DNA from: Lethocerus indicus
Lineage: Eukaryota; Arthropoda; Insecta; Hemiptera; Belostomatidae
Direction: 5' to 3'
Assembly: GCA_019843655.1 (NCBI GenBank)
Contig: JACDQD010000010.1
Coordinates: 9,159,637-9,223,636, forward strand
Length of the DNA: 64,000 bases
Part shown: positions 51,301 to 64,000 of the stretch, in pieces
How positions within the stretch are numbered: the stretch's first letter is position 1
Layout of the letters: every line of letters starts with the position of its first letter
Notes under the pieces: generated by a model
Told to the model about the DNA's origin: nothing
What the model saw: the letters and a program-made list of their open reading frames with translations, nothing else
The model's database searches: none
Program-made: the position numbers and the translations under genes

Positions 51301-52096
51301 AAATTTTATTATAAAAATTTTTTTCAATATTAATTTTGCTTTAGGTGTAAAAAACAATGTCGAAATACCTGTACTTGTTGGATCTGGTGTGGATCAGGAT
51401 AATGTGGGAGATTACATGCATGCAGATGGTTTCATTGTTGGCTCTCATTTTAAAAAGTGTAGCGAGTGGGTATTTTTATAGAACAATTATTGAAGATATG
51501 AATAAATTAAAAAACACTATTTATGTACATTCACATGTTACTGAGGGTCCGACAGCGAAATAAATAATAAAAAAACAAGACTAAAAAGAATTTTATAAGT
51601 CTTTATTTTATCTGTCTCTTGTATTGTAAATTAAATTCCTCTATAGATCTGAAATAAAGTTCAAATTTTTTACATTGATATAACATGCATATTTTAAAAC
51701 ATTTTAATGCTGCATGTATGTATGATATATGTAGTTTTCATAGATTGGACAAGTTATAAACAAATATGGTTGGGTTAGTTGCAGTTTGTATGATCATTTC
51801 CAAATGTTCATATGCATTTTTTTATATATTTTTTGAAGTTTCTCTCATTTTCCGGAACTATATTTCAGGTACAATAATGGCTTATTGAATTCCAATAAAA
51901 GAGTTCATAAAATAATCATATTTTTAATTAGAAATTATATTTTACATATATTTATTTATTAATATATTGGTGTTTGGTTTGATCTTTAACAACATTTTGT
52001 TTCAGTTGGAAGCTTGATGTTTGTGAAGAAAGGGTAAAGTATTTTATGGAGAGAATTTTTAAGTTAAGGGCTAAAATGTCAAATATCTCAAATTAA
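48400..52096 (+). CDS. BtpA family protein, 7 coding exons
   Basis: Exons 48400-48475, 49899-49981, 50190-50330, 50748-50947, 51084-51211, 51345-51465 and 52006-52096 join in phase to a 279-residue protein, close to the usual family length. Seen: VIGMIHVGALPGTPRYGG at about 15-32, DGIMVENMHDIPY at 54-66, FIRVEGFVFSHIADEG in the middle, VIITGMATGYP, then PVLVGSGVDQDNV and DGFIVGSHFKK near the C-terminus, all in the expected order for the BtpA (PF03437) TIM-barrel family. Known: cyanobacterial BtpA stabilises photosystem I; animal members are uncharacterised, and the worm member is annotated as mitochondrial. Start: 48400 gives the family-typical N-terminus, but the frame stays open upstream to another ATG at 48316 adding 28 residues rich in Arg/Ser/Pro with few acids, a possible mitochondrial leader. 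The last donor used is GTGGGT at 51466; exon 1 is CpG-rich, the others CpG-poor. Function in this organism is unknown. Confidence 0.93.
48476..49898 (+). other. BtpA gene intron 1
   Basis: The intron starts GTGAGT and ends TTGCCTAG. It contains the tandem palindromic repeat at 48822-48859 and a low-complexity A/T block at about 49757-49890 just before the acceptor. The first 1.2 kb is CpG-rich like the flanking intergenic DNA. No gene was seen. Confidence 0.85.
48822..48859. repeat. Two tandem copies of a 19-bp palindromic unit
   Basis: TATTGAATATTCAATTCTA occurs twice back to back. Each unit contains the palindrome TTGAATATTCAA. It lies in BtpA intron 1. Confidence 0.9.
51466..52005 (+). 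other. BtpA last intron with an internal polyadenylation option
   Basis: If the last intron (GTGGGT...TTTCAG) is retained, the reading frame ends at TAG 51479-51481, and AATAAA hexamers follow at 51559-51564 and 51566-51571. This would give an isoform lacking the 29 C-terminal residues, the part that matches the family's final helix. The spliced form gives the better family match, so the retained form is a hypothesis only. Confidence 0.35.
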
Positions 52097-52160
52097 AAAT
52101 GTAAGTTTAATTCAGTGTATGTTCTTTCAATAATAAAATAATTGAAGTGATCAATATTTG
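52097..52160 (+). other. BtpA gene 3' UTR with poly(A) signal
   Basis: An AATAAA hexamer lies at 52132-52137, 36 bases after the stop codon. The AT-rich, CpG-poor composition continues to about 53250, so longer UTR forms are possible. Confidence 0.45.
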
Positions 52161-55100
52161 AATATTTTATTTTCAGTAATACGTGTACTGTACACATACA
52201 GAAATACAACTGTAAAACACATATTTTAATGTTAATGTTATTATGAGGTAGTATTGTATTTGGTCCAGAAAGCTTGGAACTGAGCTTTGAATTTTGAATC
52301 TATTTTTAGAATGAAGTCATCTGTGCAAATATTTACTATACTCTCTTTTAAAATAAAGACTGTAAAAGTTATTTGCAACATTACTATTTATTCAAATAAA
52401 AAAAAATCCACATTGACAAATATTGTGTTTCCTAATAGCTTATAAATGAAAAATTGATAGGTATTGAAGCCTCAGTAGATAAAAATAAGCGAAGAAAAAC
52501 TATTGCACCATTTAGAATTAATATTACATGTTATGAGTTCTTAGAAATGAAAGGCTGGATTTTGAATGGGAACTACATCAGGTCTCCTTGCACAAGGTTA
52601 CCTAATTTTGACAGTGTCTTTCATAATTCAAAAACCAAATGAATTGAACCAATTTTATATGTATGAAAAGTTATTATTTTTTTAATACAAAAATGTACTA
52701 TTTTAATTTTAAGAAGAATACTTTTACAGTGCATGTCTAAAAACAATTGCATGACAACTTTAGCACTATATTATTTTTTAAAGATCATTTACTGTTAGTT
52801 TTATTACAGATTTGGATATTGAAAGAAGAAATTATTGGTACAAATGAAAATTAAAAAACTAAGACTCTTGTTGTTTGGTTTGCAGGTGTTAACTAAATAA
52901 CTGTCTACAAAATCTGAAATCAGGACCTTTACAGTTTTATAATTTTTTAATGGACAATAGAAATCTACATAGTGTTAATTGACTCAGTATTTTGGTGAAG
53001 TTCAAAAATAATAAAATTATAATATCATTATAATAGAAAAGAATTACCTTCTAAGACAATAATAATGCAAATTTAAATAATATTATAATTATCCTATTGT
53101 GGTTAATTAACACGCTTAAAAAATAGGATTTTCAATTAATAATTTTAGAGGGCACAGTAATACTATGAATTGAATGAGATAAAAATACATTTGTAACACA
53201 AGGAAGATATTTGGAAAGAAAAATTTCTACCCATACATATAAGTGACCAAATAAAATTTTGTCTTTCCCCCTGGAGGGCCAAATATTGATCCTTCCACTC
53301 CTGACCTTCGTCGATATAGGACAAAATCCTGTATTTTCCACAGAATTTATGTTTTTATTTCCAGGGCAAGATAGACCCGGATCGTTATCCAATGGACGGA
53401 GGGGACAAGCTCTCCCCCCCCCCTACCACTTCTCTGCAGGCGCTAAGCTTAAATACACTACTCTCGTTCCCCGCGGCAGTCGCTCTCTGGAATCAGCGGA
53501 GGTAGGACTGCGATTCTTTGTGAAGCGGTACTTCTTCTGAAAGGAAAAACAGGTATTTATTACCACCTGATAATTTGGTTAAGCATATTCGAATTGGGAT
53601 ATTGCGCGGGGTCTATTTTCACGTTGAAAACACTTTTATTTTCATTGAATGTATTGAGGTCAACGCAAGTTATATGCTACATATCGTGCATTTCTGCATC
53701 TCCTTTCGCTAAGCCGGACAGGCTTCGGCTTATTACTTTGGCCAGTAATAAAATTGGGAGCGGACTTATTTAAGTCAGCTGGGTATGAAGCGTCCTGTTA
53801 TCGGAAACGCAGCGGTGCCCCACTGTGTTACTAACGGAGTGCTACTGTCGACGGTGTGTAACACCGAATCTGGCCCAAACAAACAGGAGGGGCGGGAAAT
53901 TCGAACGATATTATTTTCGTGTCAAGTTAATATGGTGGCGGAAAAACCGCTCACTGTATAATACATAAGACGATTCTTATAGGAAAATTCCAGAATAGTT
54001 GCTTTTAAATAGATCACATGAAATGTCTGATGGGAGAATTGTTTGTTCAATACTCAAAGAATTGCAGCATTTACTAATCAAATTTAAATTCATAAAATCA
54101 TAAGCGTCGAAGCTTATTATCGAAGTATTCGCTCGCTCACTATGCCGATTTTCGATTAACAACCTAAATATTTTAGGGAAATTGACCATCAGTGGATAAT
54201 TGATCCGAAATTATGGTCCTCCATTTGTAAAATCTCTCAAAAAATATGGGGAACACCATCGACCGACTTTATTTTTCAGGTTTAATCGTATCTGAGACTC
54301 GTTCTTAAAAATGAGGTCCTAAATATTTTGAGACATTTTACTTGAAAGTATATGAAGGATATTGCGCTGACAAAAAGAGAGATGTGGGATATATGTGTGG
54401 TACATATTTAATTATTAATGACAACCAAGACTTGTGTAGAATCGGTGGTAGAGCGTTTTCAGTTTTATTCTACAGGAGAACGAAACCATCTGAAAAATAT
54501 TCAGACTCGGGACTAGGGGTGGGGGCAAAAGGAGGATTTGCCAATAAATATATTTTATAAAAATATAGACTTCCTGGATTTAAATATTTTCTATAAAGTC
54601 CTGTAATCATCCACTCCAATTGGGGACGGTTCTATTATATCCTGTCTATCGTTTGTTCACCGTTCACGGCTGATTTTCTCGGTCAATGCCCAGACAAGTT
54701 GAAGGCCCTTTTTTAAAAAATTTAGCCGTATCCATTAATAATATCGCTGACAGAAAAAAATTCTCTTGTAATGGGATTCCCTTCAGAGGAACCTTGGACA
54801 ACGGGATCGATCAGCGGAGTTGCTACGTGCCCGTCCCCGCCCCCCATCTATCGTGTGTCTATTTCTTTCAGAAGTACCAGGTTCTGTGACAGGATTCTGG
54901 CAGTATAAGAGCAGATTTTTGGAAGCCTCGTATTGTCTGTGGGCCAAAAAAAAAATTGAAAATGTGGGCCAAATCGGCCCTACAAGACACGACCAATTTC
55001 TTGGGGCTATTATACAAACATTTTATGAAACAATTTACCCAAATAAGGACGGTAAATACACGTTTTAAACTGTGGGGTATGATACAAACTGAATAGTCGA

Positions 55101-55965
55101 GAACGAAAAATAAATAAATATAAATTTGCCCGTATTTTGTCGTAGTACGGTGTTGGGCTGTTAGGGAACAGTAAGTCCATAGCTGACGATTAAGCTGTAT
55201 AAGGAACGAAGAAAAAAATATTCAAGTCATTTAGATGAAAAACCAATCATAAAATCGGTGCCTGATGAATTTGTTGACGCTTGACGCGTCGAAGTGTACT
55301 GCAGCATGATGTGGGACACAATCGAAAGTTGAGGGCGACGCTCATTAATTCCAGCTATCCCACAGTGCTACGTGTACTCAGGCACATACTGATCGGTACC
55401 GCCGAAATCTTGTCCCCTTAAGTAGTATTCCTGGAACTTGATGGTATTTCGCAATGTGTACCCAATTGCCGTAACCTATCAGTGCCTTAAGTAACAACAA
55501 AGATTTGCCGTCTACCTCTTCTACCAGCATGCGATAATGTTACCGCCCTTAACGTCTTGTATATTTGATATTCATGATCGTTTACTTTAAAAACACAAGT
55601 TAATATTTCTTCACCTTAAATTAACTTCCCATGCCCCCAAGCATAGGCAGACGTACCAACTTTAGAGGCCAACTGATCCATTTCATAAAACGTTTTGAGG
55701 AAAAAAGGTAATATCAATGTCGGAAATTCCCGTACGAGATAATTATAATTGACGACTCGAGTGCTTTCCGAGAAATACTTGTGCATGTTCCATCAATTCA
55801 TTTCAATGAACCGGCCCTCCAGTATGTGATTTTGGGCACGTAGCACCGGATGAATCACACTACCTGTACTTCAGTTGTGTCACGTACTCAAACATTCTTC
55901 AGGAATCGATTCTTTTAGTTTGATTTGTTTCCCCACAACAAATAAAAGTACTTCGGTGATATCCT

Positions 55966-55984
55966 GACGTCCCTTGGGGACGTC
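55966..55984. other. Perfect 8-bp hairpin
   Basis: GACGTCCC at 55966-55973 pairs with GGGACGTC at 55977-55984 around a 3-base loop. No terminator or gene context. Confidence 0.65.
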
Positions 55985-56719
55985 TCAGTGGTACGACGAG
56001 CGATTAGGAAAATGAGGGGAGTCTATAGTACCATGAAAACTCAATTTCATCAACTTATTTGGGAGGCAAGCGGTACAAGTTGAATCGTGCTGGTGGATCT
56101 TCACACTATCGATGCATTAAAATCCGAGCCTGTGCATTTCTTGAGCCTAACACAATTCACTTTTCCTGTTAGATAACTCTCATGTAGAAGATAACGCTTG
56201 AGGACCTTGGCGACTCTATTCACATGCCTGTCGTAAATTCATAATAAAAAAGAACACGTGTCAATCTAAATTCCCATACCATATTACGGAATATAATATG
56301 TCGCGAAAGGGCCGAAGACATTCCAGGCCATTGGCGATCCTTTTTACAGAAGAAAGATGATGAAATAAATCTCTGTCTGCGTCCACCCACTGATTGTGGG
56401 TCCTTTGCTGGGCAAAGTGAATTCTTCCCTTCCTCATATATCATCAATAAATCAATGAGGCATGTCGGTTCCAGTCTGACATGGCAGTCGTATACTGAAG
56501 ATCTATTTATTATTTATAGAGACAAAACAAATGATCATCGTGTTAAATATCACACTTCATTAATAGTCATCATTGTATAACTGTACTGTGATACGTTACA
56601 TCCTGCCAGAGTTACTTGCTTCCCCTACCTTCATCTTCAGAGCCCATTATCTTCGTGGCATTTCAGTTTAAAGAGATTTTCCTTATTACTCATTCATCGT
56701 GGGTTTTTCAAGGCGAATC

Positions 56720-56776
56720 TTCCCCTTCCCATATTTTTTCCTTCCCCTTCCCATATTTTTTCCTTCCCCTTCCCCC
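56720..56776. repeat. 22-bp tandem repeat, about 2.5 copies
   Basis: Units of TTCCCCTTCCC followed by ATATTTTTTCC are repeated with no visible divergence. Confidence 0.9.
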
Positions 56777-57487
56777 AGGGGTTCAAACTTTTTTGTATAT
56801 CCCGCACCCCTAAAAAATGTTAATGAGTTCTCGCACCCCTTAAAGTAGAGGTTCATGTGAAAGAATGCTTTCTCGCATCGCTGGGAACCCCTGCACTATC
56901 GTATTTGTTATATATTGGTCGGACGTTCGTGTTCGTGGTCCTGTCTATTTTCTTACTGTAGTTTCGTGACTGGGTTTAGACAGCCGACCTTGGCGACAAT
57001 TCGCAGCAACTGTCGTTCGTTGAACAGCCGAGGGGAATAGGACCCCTGGAGGAAACTGCGAGCGGCCTTGGCACAAACCCCGGTCTCGTTTCACTGGATA
57101 ATAATTGCACGTCCGAACGTGACGTAGAGAGCAGGCTAATTCGCCGGTCGTTGGGGCGCGAGCATCCCACTCGAGCCGTCTGGAATAAACGGCTTTGACC
57201 TGCTTAATCGGACTTAATATCTACCTCAAAGTCAACACTCGGCGACCTATGAAACAGCAATCGAAATGGACGGAGGAAGTAACGATAATCAGCACTTGGA
57301 TGCGTCTCCATTATTATTTCTTCATTGTTGGCATAAAATTTGGTAACTCAATGAGCGAGAAGATGCAATATTAATTGTATCTCATAGTTCCAGAATTCAT
57401 GTACTGATCCCCGTACCCGACACAGTTCATTAACTGATTTCCCAACTGAGTAACAAGAAGTGTGCATTTATAAGGTATATAGTAATT

Positions 57488-57763
57488 TTGATCGCCCGCA
57501 TCCAGAGATTCCAGTCAAAAGTCCTTCTTACCATCCTTAATGCTCCCCGGTATGTTTCTAACCACACAATCCACCATGACCTCAACATACCGATAGTAGA
57601 CGAAGTTGTAAAATCCCGGTTCTTGAAGCTCCACTCCCGCCCCTTTCTCCTCATTCTAATCCACTCGTTCAGTCCCTTTCCTCTCTTACCCATCCATTAT
57701 CCCCCCCCCCCGCGTCGGCTTAAACGCCGCTGGCCTAGAGATCTACTTGGTCCGAAGCCGTAA
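57488..57763 (+). pseudogene. Jockey-like reverse transcriptase C-terminal fragment
   Basis: The open frame reads IARIQRFQSKVL, then NAPRYVSNHTIHHDLNIP, a degraded middle, and finally RRLKRRWPRDL before a stop at 57763. These are the C-terminal landmarks of jockey-clade ORF2. The segment between (about 57620-57705) is proline-rich and interrupted by an 11-base C tract, so it has drifted. The catalytic YXDD region is absent. No A-tail or target-site duplication is visible, so this is an old fragment. It differs from the copy at 8969, so two subfamilies are represented. Confidence 0.8.
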
Positions 57764-60520
57764 ACTATTCATGTGTGAAAAGTGCCGTCATTGGATGGTC
57801 TTTTTTATCAAGACATTCAAGCGAGAAACACACACTCAACTCTTGTACACATAATTATGCTATAATTGATTGAGCAAATTTGAATTCCTCGAATAACTAC
57901 TAGCTCTGCGGTCTTACAAAGCAGCGGTGTGAGGTGAAAGCGCGACTTGTATTCTCGTTTTCATGATCGATGATTGAAAGGTTGTAAAAAATATTTTTCT
58001 TAATTGATTACTCGTTTTCTCTCAGTTGTTACAAAACACATTTCTGCTTGGTGGATATTAGTTTGTTTGCAAATATTTTAGTATCTATAAGCACAGATTT
58101 GAATTGGGAATCCGATGACAGAAATACCGGTTCGGACGATTATAAATCAAAATATTTACTGCCGGCATTCTAGTGTCGTGGACACTTGTTGAAACGCTTC
58201 ACTTGATAGAGCCGCAAAAGTGAAATATTCTTCTGCGTTGCCAAGAGAGTGTCATAAGCTATCTCTCAAACGCAGCTCCGGGTGTTAATTAGTCAAAGGA
58301 TGAAGAAGCCCCCCGAGCATAGCTCGTTCAATTGAATTTTCAACGCTGGCTCCCAGTCGTCTGCTATCATCTTCTAGTATTCATTCGTCGTTTAATCTGT
58401 CGCTTCATAATAATATGTAGTTATTTTTCTGGGTGCCTTTTGTTATTGAATTTTATCGGAAATTTAAGAAAATTCGAAGATGACCTATTTCCGGCCTTGT
58501 GTTAAAATACCGCCCGATAGGAAACTGGAACTTCCGAATTCGTTCCACCAGATTTCTTACGCCTAAAACAACTTAGAAACTAGTAGTTTCGTAACTGGGT
58601 GATCTACGGAAAAATGGTGTACTTGAAATATTTTTGTAGGGCTAAAAATAACAAAGGGGTATAATTCCTTGGGTCATCGTACCAGTATTTTTTGGCTCGG
58701 TTGTAGGGGGATTCTTTTCTTGAAAAAACCAATGCTGAAAACTGTATAGTTCTCGAAATATTCAGATGAAATAATTAAAAATATTCTAAGTTAATCTCAT
58801 TCGGCCATTTTAATTTGTACATATAAAGGGAAAATTTCTGGTGTAATCTGTGATAATCTTTTATGGTATTCTGATTATCAAACAATTTTACAGTAATAGA
58901 AATAAATAGTAGAAAATTACTTTGTATGAAAATAATTGTTAACTAAAAATTCTAATTACTAATAATGAATAATAAGATTCGTATTATCTCCATAGTTCAG
59001 GTTTTGCCTCTCCCGCCTTTGAAGTTTCTCCTTGGCCTTGCCCTGCAGTTTTTATTTTAACATTTCCAACGAAAACTCTCCACTCTGTTGGCACGAACTC
59101 AGAACGCCGAAGAACAGCTGCCCGGAGTATTTAAAGCGCTCGCCTTCTAACTTGTTGAATGTTCTATAATTCTCCGACCTCTCGGTATTTTAACATTGAG
59201 TTTTTGTTTTAGTCAATCGAATCGAGCCGATTAATATATCGGAAGTCTGTATCTTGTAAACAAAATATCAGTTTAAATCGAAACTGTACAAATATTTTCG
59301 AATCCAAGGTGAAGGGAAAAAAATCTTTTATAATTTTTCTGCTTACTTATTTTATACGATATGTTTCAAAATGTTATGAACGCAGAAATCCGTACCCACG
59401 GTGTTTAGGCTGCGTTAGGTTAAAAGTTCATTTGAGGTTCATATGTATAGCTCAGTTTGATATAATTTGTAATACCGTAGGAAAAAATCCGATATAAAAA
59501 TTCCTTTAAATCGCTGATTTCATTCGAGTTTTTGTGATAATTAGAATTTAATTGAATCGAGCGATAAAGAGAAATTGAATTGTACTTCTTTCGCTTTGTA
59601 AAGCCAGTACGATTTCGTTATCGCGGCGATCGATTCGTTCACTGAGATTAGAGAGTTTGAACAGCGATAATTTTAAAAAATAATTCTGAATTAATCGACG
59701 AGATGAGAGCCACTCCTCGTAATTTCCCTAATAGGAAAGAAAATTCAATCAGCAAGTAGATTACAATATTAAAAATAAATAAAGTAATATAAATGATATA
59801 CTGAGGTTCTCCCCAGTGGTATATTTATTCGGTCCAGAATGTCAACCCCTCTCTCTCTTTTGTAGAATTCCGTTCTTCAGGCCTGTTATAGCGCTTTGAA
59901 ATGCGGGTTAATGGAGGTCAAATTAGTAATGAAGACTCGTAGTACCGTAGTGTTTAATCGCTACACTTCTTTAAAAATCAATTGAAATCATTAAAAATCG
60001 AGCGTTCGGGCCACAGTCCCAGCTGAAATATGCTAGTCCGTTCGTTCGAGCAAATTTCAGAGTCCATTTTTTTCTTATCGATTGGAGTCCCAATTAATCC
60101 CTTAAGCTTATCCGTAGGATGTCTGTCGCGTGATAGGGACAGTTGATTGCACGGAGTTTCCACTTTCAACCTTGGCCTTTTCGTGTCTGCACCCTGTAGT
60201 AAAAGGTCGGGGGAAAAGGGCCACTGTCTCGTGCTAAGGTCAGACGGATTGTTACTAACCGGGACGGTAGAAAAAAAATGCATTTCCTCCCTATAAATAG
60301 ACAGAGCCCGTACTGATCGAAAAGAGACATGACCTGGAAAAGAGATTCGGTAAAATTGTATTTTGTAAATTTAAAATTCTCTTTCAATTCAAGATATCTG
60401 AGTACACTAATCAATTAAGTTGTCATAAAAAACGTGTTTTTTTTCCTCGATATATATTTTTGAAGGCGCAATGAGATGTTAACTATTATGCGCCCCCTAA
60501 CCTTTTTTTACGAGTTTAAC
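57764..60520. other. Intergenic stretch upstream of LDH
   Basis: Nothing recognisable was seen on either strand until the repeat copy at 60521. Confidence 0.5.
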
Positions 60521-60760
60521 ATACCTGTTTTGTGGTCTGCGAGGGGTTGGAATACCGTAGATTTTTTGTGTTTCTGTCTCCTCTCGGTGGTTTGGTCTTT
60601 CGCTAGACTGGTTTCGACCGCTCGCCCTCTTCAGTAGCGGTGTTAGTCGCTATTGGCACTGTTTTTCGGGCATCCTCACTGCACTGTCACTGTCACCTGT
60701 ACTGTCAAGTGACCAAACCCAAACCAGCGAGAGGAGACGGAAACACAAAAAAATCTACGT
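60521..60760 (-). mobile_element. Dispersed repeat copy B, near-complete, internal part inverted
   Basis: The leader GGTCTGCGAGGGGTTGG (from 60534) is shared with the copy at 63101. Inverted arms of about 40 bp lie at 60556-60595 and about 60719-60759. The segment between the arms reads on the minus strand compared with the other two copies. Flanking sequences at 60503-60520 and 60761-60782 look like a target-site duplication (poly-T, then AYGAG, then GTTTAAC or TTTAAC, with a 4-base gap). On the minus strand 60640-60601 carries a hammerhead-like core. No coding capacity, so non-autonomous. It sits about 130 bp upstream of the putative LDH TATA box. Confidence 0.75.
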
Positions 60761-60890
60761 TTTTTTTATGAGGTCGTTTAACGTCGTTTTTAGAGTGTTT
60801 TATGCGTAGTCTCTGGCAAACCGGTTGCTCGGCTGTGTGCGCAGTCGACAGAGGAAAGAATGGGATTTCAATTCAGAATTTTTTTCCCTG

Positions 60891-61014
60891 GCGTATAAAA
60901 CCTATCGGTTGCCAATTCCGAGCTCTTTATTAAACCTCTGAATAGGTCGAAGTTTGGCACCGGTCCCCCGGGGCGAAATCGCGGCCAGCGGACACGAAAT
61001 AGTTTGTCTCTCAG
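60891..61014 (+). promoter_or_regulatory. Candidate LDH promoter (TATA box) and 5' UTR exon
   Basis: A TATAAAA box at 60894-60900 in a CpG-rich setting is followed by about 90 bases and a donor-like CTCAG|GTTAAT at 61014/61015. The LDH coding exon needs exactly such an upstream exon, because its acceptor is at 61239. No clear initiator is seen at the expected distance. A GC-rich stretch at 53390-53500 with a donor-like GAG|GTAGGA is an alternative distant first exon. Confidence 0.4.
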
Positions 61015-61245
61015 GTTAATATAGTTGGTTACGCTCAAGAATCTCTTGCATTCGGTCCAAAAAATAAAAATTCCCCCACGATTATATTTCGGGCTTTGAC
61101 CGCTTCCACGCCGCTTTTCTGAAGCGAAGGGTCAGAAATTCCTATTTGCCGTATAACAGATTTCTAAAAACCTCCAATATCCAGAGAACATAATAATTAA
61201 TCTTAGACACGTTGATTATGGTAATATTCTTATTTTCAGTTCAAG

Positions 61246-63941
<2,696 letters not shown>

Positions 63942-64000
63942 ATATCTTTACGAAATAATTTATCAAGAAACATAGTCTGCCTGTCCTTAGTGAGTACATT
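63942..64000 (+). other. Start of the LDH 3' UTR (cut by the window edge)
   Basis: The bases after the LDH stop codon run to the window end; no poly(A) signal is seen before the edge. Confidence 0.7.

Larger units (their letters stand above)
52161..57487. other. Intergenic stretch downstream of the BtpA gene
   Basis: The first 1.1 kb is AT-rich and CpG-poor and may still be transcribed 3' sequence. From about 53250 the composition returns to the CpG-rich background. A hairpin at 55966-55984 and a 22-bp tandem repeat at 56720-56776 are present. No gene recognised. Confidence 0.55.

Overview
This is a piece of an arthropod nuclear genome, most likely an insect. The genes are split by GT-AG introns. 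The core promoters carry TATA boxes or a TCAGT-type initiator. There are remnants of jockey-type non-LTR retrotransposons, and much of the sequence is AT-rich with many microsatellites. Nothing bacterial or viral was seen. The sequence alone does not settle the order of insect.

Three protein genes can be reconstructed exon by exon, all on the + strand. (1) A TP53INP/DOR homolog has coding exons at 42838-42967, 44024-44442 and 44621-44773 (233 codons). Its 5' UTR exon may lie about 33 kb upstream, at a promoter-like site near 9732. (2) A BtpA-family protein has seven coding exons from 48400 to 52096 (279 codons). (3) L-lactate dehydrogenase has seven coding exons from 61246 to 63941 (333 codons) with all catalytic residues present. 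The three genes are unrelated in pathway: autophagy/transcription, an uncharacterised TIM-barrel family, and glycolysis. Their adjacency does not suggest a functional cluster.

Layout: 1-9500 has no recognised gene apart from a 5'-truncated jockey-like insertion (8969-9200) with a clear target-site duplication. 9580-9973 is a candidate promoter and non-coding first exon. 9974-42820 is probably one giant intron, or an intron plus intergenic DNA, holding microsatellites, hairpins and a decayed tandem duplication. 42821-48200 is DOR with a very AT-rich 3' region. 48200-52140 is the BtpA gene. 52140-60520 is intergenic with a second jockey fragment (57488-57763). 60520-64000 is the LDH locus.

The most interesting signal is a short dispersed repeat with three copies: 43899-44004, 60521-60760 and 63101-63297. 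It has inverted terminal arms, long target-site-like flanking duplications, and an internal segment that is inverted in one copy relative to the others. It also carries a motif resembling a type I hammerhead ribozyme core, with a pairing 5-bp stem I in one copy and a very short stem III. Two copies flank or interrupt LDH, and one sits 19 bp upstream of a DOR splice acceptor. A second notable signal is a sharp CpG depletion over 44.8-48.2 kb and 49.7-53.2 kb, as expected of germline gene-body methylation.
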